Shown here in pieces: positions 1 through 7,882 of a stretch of 59,707 bases of DNA. This stretch comes from Spirosoma fluviale. Lineage in GTDB: Bacteria > Bacteroidota > Bacteroidia > Cytophagales > Spirosomataceae. The notes below the pieces were generated by a model. The model did no database searches. It worked only from the letters and a program-made list of their open reading frames with translations, and had not been told where the DNA came from. The first letter of the stretch is position 1, and every line of letters begins with the position of its first letter. The DNA lies in contig CAMCXW010000008.1 of the NCBI GenBank assembly GCA_945883625.1, positions 1 to 59,707 on the forward strand, given 5' to 3'. A program made the position numbers and the translations under genes.

Positions 1-935
1 GTCATCACCTCCGTTAATACATTTTCTAAAAATTCAAACGTTTCTTCACGTGGGAAAAGAACATCCTCCGAAATACCCCATTTGGTTTTCACCTGATAAA
101 GCTTGTCGGCATTCGCTCCCAATTGAGGATAAGCAGCCAGAACCGCTTGTGAATGACCCGGCATTTCAATCTCGGGAATTACCTCAATGTATTTTTTTGC
201 TGCATAGGCGACGATGTCTTTCACTTGTTCTTGGGTGTAAAAACCACCATGAGGCTTACCATCATATTTTTGATCCTTGTAATGCCCCAACATACTCTCT
301 TTACGAACCGAAGAAATAGACGTTAATAAAGGGTACTTTTTAATTTCAATGCGCCAGCCTTGATCCTCAGTCAAATGCCAATGAAACGTGTTCATTTTAT
401 AAATTGCCATCAAATCAAGGAACCGTTTCACGGATTCAACTGGATAATAATACCGACCAACATCCAACATTAATCCTCGGTAGTTAAATCGAGGTTCATC
501 TTGAATCTTAACATTTAAAATAGAAATCGGACCTGAATTCTTAGCTCCAGCATATACCTGAGCGGGCATCAATTGCAGTAAAGTTTGCAACGCATAGAAA
601 GCACCTTTTCCTGTTTTGGCTTCAATATTGACTTGATTAGAACTTACGTGAAGCGTATAGGCCTCATCGCCTAAAGAATTATTTTGAGCAAATTGAATGG
701 TCGCCTTTTGTGTCGCTTTCGCCGCCGTAGGGAATCCAGATGCATCTTGAATATACGTAGCTAATAAATGAGCTGACGGCGCAAAATCTGGGTGACTAAA
801 ACCTATACTTACTGTTTTTTTGATCGTAAATTGACCGTCAACTGGGGATACCACTTTGGGTAATGGAATGAGGTTATACGTATTTTGCGCAAAACCTGAG
901 AAAGCAATTAAAAATACAAATAAGAAATTTTTCAT
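1..935 (-). CDS. Beta-N-acetylhexosaminidase, GH20 (C-terminal part beyond window edge)
   Basis: Predicted exported exo-hexosaminidase releasing terminal GlcNAc or GalNAc from glycans. About 311 N-terminal codons are visible; the gene runs off the left edge. A signal peptide (MKNFLFVFLIAFSGFAQ) is followed by a GH20b-type N-terminal domain (about residues 20-150) and the start of the catalytic barrel, with YRGLMLDVGRYYYPVESV (about 152-169), HWHLTEDQGWRIEIK (185-199) and VIPEIEMPGH (252-261), all typical of GH20. The catalytic Asp-Glu pair lies beyond the window and cannot be checked. It is downstream of, and co-directional with, three GH28-like genes (76 bases from the nearest), so it may be the distal gene of a glycan-degradation operon. 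Family assignment is firm; linkage specificity is not known. Confidence 0.9.
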   Translation of the reverse strand, partial: MKNFLFVFLIAFSGFAQNTYNLIPLPKVVSPVDGQFTIKKTVSIGFSHPDFAPSAHLLATYIQDASGFPTAAKATQKATIQFAQNNSLGDEAYTLHVSSNQVNIEAKTGKGAFYALQTLLQLMPAQVYAGAKNSGPISILNVKIQDEPRFNYRGLMLDVGRYYYPVESVKRFLDLMAIYKMNTFHWHLTEDQGWRIEIKKYPLLTSISSVRKESMLGHYKDQKYDGKPHGGFYTQEQVKDIVAYAAKKYIEVIPEIEMPGHSQAVLAAYPQLGANADKLYQVKTKWGISEDVLFPREETFEFLENVLTEVM

Positions 936-1011
936 AAGCACGGTGTAAAATGTAGTTGACAAACTAAAATACAGAACCTCCAAGATTCCATTCTACTAAA
1001 AAATGATAGAA

Positions 1012-1686
1012 TCAAGGCTTCTTGCCACTGGCTACTAAATCATTCATCACGCGGGTAGCCACTAAATCCACACAATTTGACTGAACTAAACCGCGCATAT
1101 TAGGCACAGCTTGATTTTTGATCCATAAATCGGTCAAAGCAACTTGACTACAATCTGTAAACGATAGCGCGGATCCAGCAGCATCTTGAAGATGAAGGCC
1201 AGTGACGGTCACCGACTTACATCCTTTCATCGCCACTAAGGCAGGACTAGCCTGAGAAATTGCTTCAGGCAAATAACCTTTTTGAATCTGTGTTGTTAAA
1301 GAGGCCACTAATCCTTTGCCTTGGCCATCGATTACTCCTTTACCAAATACGCCAACATTTTGTTCTCCTTCCGCTACAATCAAAGCCCGCACCCCACCTA
1401 CCGATATGTAATCATATGGGGAAGAAGCACCCACAAGCACGGCACCTTCACGAAGCTCAATCATGACATTGGATTTTAATCGAATACTTCCCGTCAAATA
1501 ACGTCCCACTGAAAAAACTAAGGTACCTCCACCCTTCTCCTGAATAAAATCCACGGCCTTCTGAATTGATCGTGAATTCAATGTAATCCCATCGGATTTC
1601 ACGCCAAACAAGGATGCATGATACTCCTTACCTTGCAAAGCCCAAGGAAGGCAAAGTGCTAACCAACAAATTAGGACAAATTTCAT
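1012..1686 (-). pseudogene. Truncated GH28-like beta-helix protein (N-terminal half only)
   Basis: A 224-residue relative of the two full-length GH28-like genes immediately upstream. It keeps a signal peptide and the shared N-terminal signature (SLFGVKSDGITLNSRSIQKA; GGGTLVFSVGRYLTGSIRLK) but stops where the paralogues carry their active site. The segment matching NNDGIDIVDC in the neighbours reads LVQSNCVDLVAT, and no Asp-Asp pair follows. Only 76 bases separate its stop from the GH20 start, so the C-terminal half has been deleted rather than frameshifted. The start follows the upstream stop by 6 bases. Hydrolase activity is very unlikely. It is either a decaying duplicate or a short beta-helix carbohydrate-binding protein; the intact frame and signal peptide leave the second option open. 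Confidence 0.7.
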
Positions 1687-1692
1687 ACTCAG

Positions 1693-3174
1693 TTATTTTA
1701 TGATTAATTGACTCGTTTTGTGTGAGAAAACCTGTTGTTTACCCACACTTTCCGGCTCATGAACAACAAGCCCGGTGAAACTAACATCTTTGACATCATC
1801 CAAAACGACACTCGGACGATAATCCTTCTTTTTTGCCGTAAAGGTCACATTTTCAAAGCTTACCCCTTCCGCATGTCGCACATAAAAGGCCCAAGCAGGC
1901 AGTTCTTTAAATTGAGAAAATTCGGGATAGGCATCCCGCATTTCAGGTACGCCGTCTAACTCCTCAGCACTCAGACCTCGTTTGGCATACAATGGATTCC
2001 CCTCACCAGGATATACAATTTGAATATTTTTCAAGTGAACACCTTGGATTTTATTTTCCACTAAGCCAACGATACTAGCCGGTGAAATATTTCGAGGCAA
2101 ATCCTCCACGGGACCCTCATAATTATACCCAGCATCCGGCTTGGTCAATGGAACCTCCGCATAAACATTCGAAATAGTCACATTTTTCATGTAAGGCTTT
2201 TTTCCTTTTGCCCAGCGATCTCCGAGCCTTAAGTAAATGACATTCCCCGTATTGATGGACCGAACCCCATCAATTACAATATTTTCAATCTCCCCGCCGT
2301 CTACAGCCGCTAAGGTGATTGCGGAACGGAACGTATCAAATATCGTCAAATTGGTAATCTTGAAATTTTTAAAGCCACCCCGAGACACCGTCCCAAACTT
2401 TAGTCCATTAGCACTCGATCGCCCGACGCAATTATCTACGACCACATTTTGACACATATGCTCCGCCGAATGCGACTTAAAACAGATGACATCATCCGCT
2501 GCATCAAAATAAGAGTTTTTAATAACCACCCCATCGCAATCCACGATATCAATTCCGTCATTATTCCAATATGACTTACTATCCACATAAATATGATCCA
2601 CATATAGATTTTGACATTGGTCATAGGTTTGATTCCAGCTACCCGGATCGCGCAACGTAATATCCACAATTCGAATATTTTTACATTCCCGGAAATAGAT
2701 ATTTTGTGGCCGATTCGTTTCATTCGGTCGGTCATACTTCAAAGGATCCGTGTAGATCCCCCGATGAATGTAATTCACCATATTATAGGCCGTCAAAAAG
2801 CCGCGCCCATTAATAGTACCCTTCCCTGTAATCCCTATATTTTCTTGATTAACCGCAAAAATCATGGACATCCATCCGATTTTGGCATCTTTTATATAAT
2901 CAAATGGATTTGTTGAACCCAAAATCGTAGCCCCCTGTTCCAAATGAAGCGTCACATTCGACTTTAAATAAATACTCCCTGTGACATAGGAGCCGGTTTC
3001 AAAAATAAGCCGGCCGCCCCCTTGTTCGTGGACAAAGTCAATAGCCTTTTGAATGGTAGATGTATTGATGGTAAATCCATCATTTTTAGCTCCAAAATCA
3101 CTTACGGTAAAGTCCTTCGCTGTAAGTGAAAAACCAAAAATGACTGAAAACAGAACAATTAGTGTGTTTTTCAT
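1693..3174 (-). CDS. GH28-like right-handed beta-helix glycosidase (polygalacturonase family)
   Basis: Exported 493-residue beta-helix enzyme of the polygalacturonase superfamily, probably cleaving a uronic-acid or related glycan in the periplasm or at the surface. The N-terminus has a signal peptide (MKNTLIVLFSVIFGFSLTA) and then the DFGAKNDG/GGGRLIFETGSYVTGSI pectate-lyase-3-like lead-in. The catalytic region has YWNNDGIDIVDC (N-x-D) and DAADDVICFKS (Asp-Asp). The GHG histidine motif of classical polygalacturonases is replaced by SANGLKFGT, followed by FRSAITL. The start overlaps the upstream paralogue's stop by four bases (ATGA), indicating translational coupling. Substrate cannot be deduced; GH20 and GH109 neighbours hint at a glycan that also carries N-acetylhexosamine. 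Confidence 0.82.
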   Translation of the reverse strand: MKNTLIVLFSVIFGFSLTAKDFTVSDFGAKNDGFTINTSTIQKAIDFVHEQGGGRLIFETGSYVTGSIYLKSNVTLHLEQGATILGSTNPFDYIKDAKIGWMSMIFAVNQENIGITGKGTINGRGFLTAYNMVNYIHRGIYTDPLKYDRPNETNRPQNIYFRECKNIRIVDITLRDPGSWNQTYDQCQNLYVDHIYVDSKSYWNNDGIDIVDCDGVVIKNSYFDAADDVICFKSHSAEHMCQNVVVDNCVGRSSANGLKFGTVSRGGFKNFKITNLTIFDTFRSAITLAAVDGGEIENIVIDGVRSINTGNVIYLRLGDRWAKGKKPYMKNVTISNVYAEVPLTKPDAGYNYEGPVEDLPRNISPASIVGLVENKIQGVHLKNIQIVYPGEGNPLYAKRGLSAEELDGVPEMRDAYPEFSQFKELPAWAFYVRHAEGVSFENVTFTAKKKDYRPSVVLDDVKDVSFTGLVVHEPESVGKQQVFSHKTSQLIIK

Positions 3175-4649
3175 TTTGTTTGAATTATATCTTTGGTTTT
3201 ATAAAAGTGTACCTGCTTTTTCTTTTTAACCGGTTCCTCATAGCGTAATCCTGTTAAACGTCCACCAAGGACATCATCAAACACCAGTGCAGGACGATAC
3301 TCCTTTAATTTAGCCGTGAACGTGATATTTTCTAAGGTCAAATTTTTAGCGTGACGTACATACAATCCCCAAGCGGGTAATTCCTTAAATTGAGAAAACT
3401 CAGGGTATGCCGCGGGCATTTCAGGAATGCTATCCAATTCAGCCGGCAGAAGGCCGCGAAAAGCATACGCAGGATTGCTATTACCCGGATAAACCAGGTG
3501 GATATTGCGTAACGTAACATCCGAAATGTATTGACCTGGCAAACCTACAATACTCGCAGGTGAAATATTACGTGGCAAATCCTCAATAGGGCCCTCGTAC
3601 TCGCGACCCGCATCAGCCTTTCCCTCCGCAATTTCGCAGTACATATTTTGAATACGTATATTACTCATACTGCCCACGCGTCCTTTGTTCCAGCGAGCTC
3701 CTATGCGCAGGTAAATGGCATTGCCAACATTATACGCATACAAACTATCTACCAAAATATTTTCGACCACACCCCCATCTGGAGTAGCAATTGTAATAGC
3801 TGAGCGATGGGTATCATAAACCTTATTATTGATAATTTTAAAGTTTTTATACCCTCCAGATGTCACCGTCCCAAATTTAATTCCACTCGCACTAGACCGA
3901 GCAACGCAATTTCTAACCTCAACATCATCGCACATTTTGGTTGGGTCATGCGATTTGAAACAAATCGCATCATCACTTGAATCAATAAAAGAATTGGAAA
4001 TAATAACGTGCTGGCAATCAACAATATCAATACCATCATTATTCCAAAAAGCCTTACTGTCAACCGTAATTCGATCGATCTTCAGGTACGTGCATTGATC
4101 ACAAACAAGGACCCACTCAGCTGCATTTTTAATGACAATACCCGTAATGTCAACATTGGTACATTCCCGAAAATAAATTGCCTTTGGTCGCCAAAGAGCA
4201 GAACGATCATTCACCAAAGCATCTTTTAATATACCTTTTTGAACCTGATCCGAAACTTGATAAGCTACGTCCCTGCCCTGCCCATCAATTACTCCCTTAC
4301 CCGTCAACGCAATGTGATCAGCCTTAGTCGCACTAATTAACGAAGGGAAACGCTCCGCTAAATTATAATCGTAAATATTCGTGGACCCAAGTAAAATAGC
4401 CCCTTCCTCCAAGTGAATCGTTACATTGGATTTTAACTGAATGTTTCCAGTTAGGTATCTGCCAACGTAGAAGACGAGTCGGCCGCCACCTTTTTCATGA
4501 ATGTAATCAATGGCTTTTTGAATACTGGTGGTATTTAACGTAGTTCCGTTTGATTTAATACCAAATAAAGACGCTTTATAGTCCTCGGCATAGGTAGTCA
4601 AACCTGTAAATAGCGTCAAAAACAAAACAATTAAGAGATTCTTAGTCAT
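3171..4649 (-). CDS. GH28-like right-handed beta-helix glycosidase (polygalacturonase family), paralogue
   Basis: Exported 492-residue paralogue of the next gene and first of the three tandem copies. Signal peptide MTKNLLIVLFLTLFTGLTTYA; lead-in SLFGIKSNGTTLNTTSIQKA (about 28-46); N203-N-D205 in WNNDGIDIVDC; Asp226-Asp227 in DSSDDAICFKS; SASGIKFGT (253-261) where the classical GHG would stand; HRSAITIA further on. C-terminal motifs (GPIEDLPRNISPASIVGL, FSQFKELPAWGLYVRHA) are nearly the same as in the neighbour, so the full-length pair arose by duplication. A palindrome (4678-4687) and a TAAACC leader word (complement of 4658-4663) lie directly upstream, making this the likely operon head, although the GH109 gene is only 107 bases further upstream. 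Confidence 0.82.
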   Translation of the reverse strand: MTKNLLIVLFLTLFTGLTTYAEDYKASLFGIKSNGTTLNTTSIQKAIDYIHEKGGGRLVFYVGRYLTGNIQLKSNVTIHLEEGAILLGSTNIYDYNLAERFPSLISATKADHIALTGKGVIDGQGRDVAYQVSDQVQKGILKDALVNDRSALWRPKAIYFRECTNVDITGIVIKNAAEWVLVCDQCTYLKIDRITVDSKAFWNNDGIDIVDCQHVIISNSFIDSSDDAICFKSHDPTKMCDDVEVRNCVARSSASGIKFGTVTSGGYKNFKIINNKVYDTHRSAITIATPDGGVVENILVDSLYAYNVGNAIYLRIGARWNKGRVGSMSNIRIQNMYCEIAEGKADAGREYEGPIEDLPRNISPASIVGLPGQYISDVTLRNIHLVYPGNSNPAYAFRGLLPAELDSIPEMPAAYPEFSQFKELPAWGLYVRHAKNLTLENITFTAKLKEYRPALVFDDVLGGRLTGLRYEEPVKKKKQVHFYKTKDIIQTK

Positions 4650-4677
4650 TTTTTGAAGGTTTAGTGCGACATAAATT

Positions 4678-4687
4678 TGTGATCACA
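4678..4687. promoter_or_regulatory. Operator-like palindrome upstream of the GH28-like genes
   Basis: A perfect 10-base palindrome, TGTGATCACA, lies 29 bases upstream of the first GH28-like start in an otherwise very AT-rich 107-base gap. It resembles a collapsed CRP/GntR-type half-site pair, but no regulator is encoded nearby. I did not find it in other leaders here. A functional role is inference from position and symmetry only. Confidence 0.25.
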
Positions 4688-4756
4688 CTTGAAAAAAAAA
4701 GTTTATTTTAAAAGAGGTCCTAGCAAAGGAAAAATATTAGAAAAATAAGTTAACTC

Positions 4757-6163
4757 TTAGGAAACAGCCTTCACGCCAGTTGTCCCTCCTTGACTCAACG
4801 TAATATCCACTGGGCTATTTGTTTTCCAAGAGCCGCGCGTGAAATCAGGTATATCAATGGTTTTTGAGCGATTATTCACCGACATTTCACTTAAGGGAAC
4901 AATCGAACTCCAGGCTGCCGCATCATAAACATCCTGATCTAAAGGCAAACCATTGCGTAAACAATCAATTAAACGCCAATCCATCATGAAATCCATGCCC
5001 CCATGGCCACCAATTTTCTTCGCTAATTCACCTATTTTCGCAATGATAGGCGGAGCAAATTGTTTCTCCAATTCCGCCATTTGCTCAGGTTTCACCCATT
5101 CATGGTGATGATTTGAGATCCGACCAGGTTCTGGATATTTCATGGCAACACCATTTGTACCACTCAATAAATGAATACGGGAATATGGACGTGGGCTTGA
5201 AACATCATGTTGAACCATGATTGTTTTTCCCTTTTGGGTTCGAATCGATGTGGTGTTCATATTGCCACGGAACTTTTTATCTACGAAATCCTTGAAATAA
5301 GCGTCTTTTTTGGCCAACTCGACCGCCATGTTATGCATTGAAAAATCGTTCGATTGGATAGAAACGAGGTAATCCATTTGATCCCCACGATTAATATTAA
5401 GCAATTGACAAATAGGCCCCAATCCATGAGTCGGGTATAAATTCCCATTCCGAAGATTCGATTTCAAACGCCAATTATCATAATACTGATTCTGCTTAAA
5501 GTTTGCACTCAATAAATCATGAATGTAAGCACCCTCCACATGTAAAATCTCCCCAAAATAGCCTTGTCGGGCCATATTCAATGTCAACAACTCAAAGAAA
5601 TCATAACAACAGTTTTCAAGCATCATGCAATGCTTCTTCGTTTTTTCAGAAGTTTCAACCAGTTGCCAGCACTCTTCCAAGGTCGTCGCAGCAGGCACCT
5701 CAATGGCGACGTGCTTCCCTTGTTTCATGGCATAAACCGCCATCGGCGTGTGTAAATCCCATGGCGTACAAATATAGACTAAATCAATATCGTCCCGCTG
5801 GCACATCTCCTTCCACGCATCCTCCTTTTCAGTATAAATAACCGGCTCAATATTCATTTTTTTGAGCGCTTTTGCGCCCGCCTGTGCCTTTTCTACGCGA
5901 ACATCACAAATTGCCGTGGTTTGAACTCCTTCAATACGATTCACCCGTGTGATTGCACCTGAACCTCGATTACCTAAACCAATAAATCCAATGCGAACAA
6001 CATCTAATTTAGGGGCAGCATATCCAGACATATTGAATAATTGCTTGGGAGCTATTGACGCTGGCGCTTTAGCCATATCTGAATCTTTCATAGACCATTT
6101 TTGCGTCATGCCCACAGCCGTAAGTCCACTTAGTTTGAGAAAATCTCGACGATTATTTTCCAT
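4757..6163 (-). CDS. GH109-type NAD-dependent alpha-N-acetylgalactosaminidase-like protein (Gfo/Idh/MocA fold)
   Basis: Tat-exported member of the GH109 subgroup of Gfo/Idh/MocA proteins, whose founding enzymes remove alpha-linked GalNAc by an NAD-assisted oxidation/elimination mechanism. The 468-residue protein starts with a twin-arginine signal (NRRDFLKLSG), then a Rossmann motif GFIGLGNRGSGA (59-70). Features that separate GH109 from ordinary oxidoreductases are present: HVAIEVPAATTLEECW, MMLENCCYDFFELLTLNMAR, EGAYIHDLL, and LYPTHGLGPICQLLNINRGD. It ends a run of closely spaced genes (11 bases after the epimerase gene) that continues back to the cytochrome fusion. With GH20 downstream it suggests GalNAc/GlcNAc-containing glycans are substrates. 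Activity on other alpha-glycosides by the same keto mechanism is possible. Confidence 0.85.
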   Translation of the reverse strand: MENNRRDFLKLSGLTAVGMTQKWSMKDSDMAKAPASIAPKQLFNMSGYAAPKLDVVRIGFIGLGNRGSGAITRVNRIEGVQTTAICDVRVEKAQAGAKALKKMNIEPVIYTEKEDAWKEMCQRDDIDLVYICTPWDLHTPMAVYAMKQGKHVAIEVPAATTLEECWQLVETSEKTKKHCMMLENCCYDFFELLTLNMARQGYFGEILHVEGAYIHDLLSANFKQNQYYDNWRLKSNLRNGNLYPTHGLGPICQLLNINRGDQMDYLVSIQSNDFSMHNMAVELAKKDAYFKDFVDKKFRGNMNTTSIRTQKGKTIMVQHDVSSPRPYSRIHLLSGTNGVAMKYPEPGRISNHHHEWVKPEQMAELEKQFAPPIIAKIGELAKKIGGHGGMDFMMDWRLIDCLRNGLPLDQDVYDAAAWSSIVPLSEMSVNNRSKTIDIPDFTRGSWKTNSPVDITLSQGGTTGVKAVS

Positions 6164-6174
6164 AAATCTTTTGA

Positions 6175-7011
6175 TTATGCACCTAAATACTTTTGAATAT
6201 GTTCGTAACTCTTTTTGACTAATTCCGCTTCTGTCGTATAGTTTTTACGCCAAATACAAGCCGCTGGCAACAAAGGAGTAAAAGCCTCTACTACTAACCA
6301 ACCCGTGTAGTTCATTCGAGATAGTCCGTCAAAAACATTATCCCAACGCACTTGCCCCTCCCCTAATGTGGCTCGCGTACTCTCAGACAATTGAATATGT
6401 CCCACTTCATCAGCAATGCGTACCATCGCTTCTCCCGTATTAAACTCCTCAATATGGGCATGAAAAGTATCAAACATGATTTTCACGTTCGGGTGATTGA
6501 TGGCTTTTACCAACGCATACAATTGATCTGCACAACTGACAACATAATTCTCAAAGCGATTCAAATATTCTAAGCCTAGAATAACGTTTTTTGATTGTGC
6601 GTGGTCGGCAACAGCCAACATACTTTCTTTAGACCAATCCAATTCTTGTTGTGTGGGAGCAGCCCCAGAAAATACTGCCAAAGCTGAATGAAATGGACCT
6701 GAAAGGTAGGAAGCACCTAAATAGGCAGTAATATCCACTGCTTTTTTCAAGAAATCAACCCCTTTTTGGCGAACGTTTGCATCTGCCGAAATCGTATTCA
6801 TATCAGCACCCAAAAAGGTAACTGTAAAAACCTCAAGTCCTAAGCGATCAATCTCCTTCTTCCAAGGTATCCAATAGTCAATATCAGTGACAAAAATGGG
6901 GATTTCAACTCCGTCATACCCAACTTCCTTGATGTAAGCTAGGTGCTGGATGATGGACTCATTCATATCTGGCCCATAAACCAGCGTATTCATTGCAATC
7001 TTATACTTCAT
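6175..7011 (-). CDS. Sugar epimerase/isomerase, TIM-barrel AP-endonuclease-2 family
   Basis: 278-residue cytoplasmic TIM barrel (no signal peptide) of the sugar-phosphate isomerase/epimerase family, which includes D-tagatose/D-psicose 3-epimerases and keto-sugar hydratase-like enzymes. Metal-ligand segments are visible in order: LGLEYLNRFEN (Glu), IMFDTFHAHIEE (Asp, His), GHIQLSESTR (His) and WLVVEAF (Glu). The N-terminus KIAMNTLVYGPDMNESI is typical of the epimerase branch. It sits between the ThuA-like and GH109-like genes with 6- and 11-base gaps, so it very probably processes the ketose or keto-sugar made by its neighbours. The exact substrate cannot be read from sequence. Confidence 0.8.
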   Translation of the reverse strand: MKYKIAMNTLVYGPDMNESIIQHLAYIKEVGYDGVEIPIFVTDIDYWIPWKKEIDRLGLEVFTVTFLGADMNTISADANVRQKGVDFLKKAVDITAYLGASYLSGPFHSALAVFSGAAPTQQELDWSKESMLAVADHAQSKNVILGLEYLNRFENYVVSCADQLYALVKAINHPNVKIMFDTFHAHIEEFNTGEAMVRIADEVGHIQLSESTRATLGEGQVRWDNVFDGLSRMNYTGWLVVEAFTPLLPAACIWRKNYTTEAELVKKSYEHIQKYLGA

Positions 7012-7017
7012 AATTTC

Positions 7018-7878
7018 TTATTTTGATTTAACCATTCCTCGGTAAGGAACATTTATTTCTAATTTACCTGGCCACTTTTTAGGCACCTTTAAGCCCAATT
7101 CCCAATGAATGGCATTAACAATTAAACGCTGGAATGGCTCAACTGCAAAATCCTCTGGATGCCCCATCGTTGTAAAAAACACCCGCGCATCAAACTGATT
7201 TTTCCACGTCCAAGCAATCGGTTGAGTCGTTGCCGGCTTATCTGGATCCACCGCATCTCCCATAAGTAACCACTCAGTTCCCTTCGCAGGATAATCTGGT
7301 AAAACCCGATATAACCAAGAGCGAACATGAAACTTAGGGTCCACCCCCGTCAAAATAGGGTGTTTTGCTGCTTGGGGATTTATGCTCGCATCTGTAGATG
7401 CATTGTGTCCGTAATGCGTATGCTTAGAGACACCGCCCCAACCCGGAGGAGCTCCGAATGCTTGCTCAGCCCAACCATTAAACTTTTCCAATGGATCTCC
7501 TTTAGGATAATTGAAACTGTGTGTCGACGTACGAAATCCCATTATCGGTTTCCCAGATTTCATATACGCTTCAATCTTAGCCACTTGGTCGGCAGGTAAA
7601 AGCCTCCAACGCAAGAAAAATACAGCCAAATCCGCCTCAGCTAAAGCATCTAAACCCGGAATATCGCGTTCAGCATTTTGATCGGGATAAGAGGTTAAGA
7701 TTTTAGTCCGAAACCCGTAATTTGTTTCCAGGGCTTTGGCCAACAAGGGCAAAGTACTCTCACCGCTGTATTCATGATCGCCACAAACAAAAACGACTAG
7801 GGGTTTTTTGTTTTGGGAAAAGGAAAAATAAGAACCCAAGCAAAGGGCTAAAACGAGTAAATAGCTAAATTTCTTCAT
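7018..7878 (-). CDS. ThuA-like domain protein, exported
   Basis: 286-residue exported protein of the ThuA-like, glutamine-amidotransferase-fold family. It has a signal peptide (MKKFSYLLVLALCLGSYFSFSQ), then KPLVVFVCGDHEYSGE, a central ADLAVFFLRWRLLPADQ strand, GKPIMGFRTSTHSF and RVFFTTMGHPEDF near the C-terminus. ThuA from rhizobia acts with the Gfo/Idh/MocA protein ThuB in trehalose catabolism through 3-keto-trehalose; the biochemical step of ThuA-like domains is less certain. The gene is 4 bases downstream of the cytochrome fusion and 6 bases upstream of the epimerase. It differs clearly from the other ThuA-like gene at 13820-14815, so the two are not a recent duplication. Confidence 0.78.
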   Translation of the reverse strand: MKKFSYLLVLALCLGSYFSFSQNKKPLVVFVCGDHEYSGESTLPLLAKALETNYGFRTKILTSYPDQNAERDIPGLDALAEADLAVFFLRWRLLPADQVAKIEAYMKSGKPIMGFRTSTHSFNYPKGDPLEKFNGWAEQAFGAPPGWGGVSKHTHYGHNASTDASINPQAAKHPILTGVDPKFHVRSWLYRVLPDYPAKGTEWLLMGDAVDPDKPATTQPIAWTWKNQFDARVFFTTMGHPEDFAVEPFQRLIVNAIHWELGLKVPKKWPGKLEINVPYRGMVKSK

Positions 7879-7882
7879 TGGT

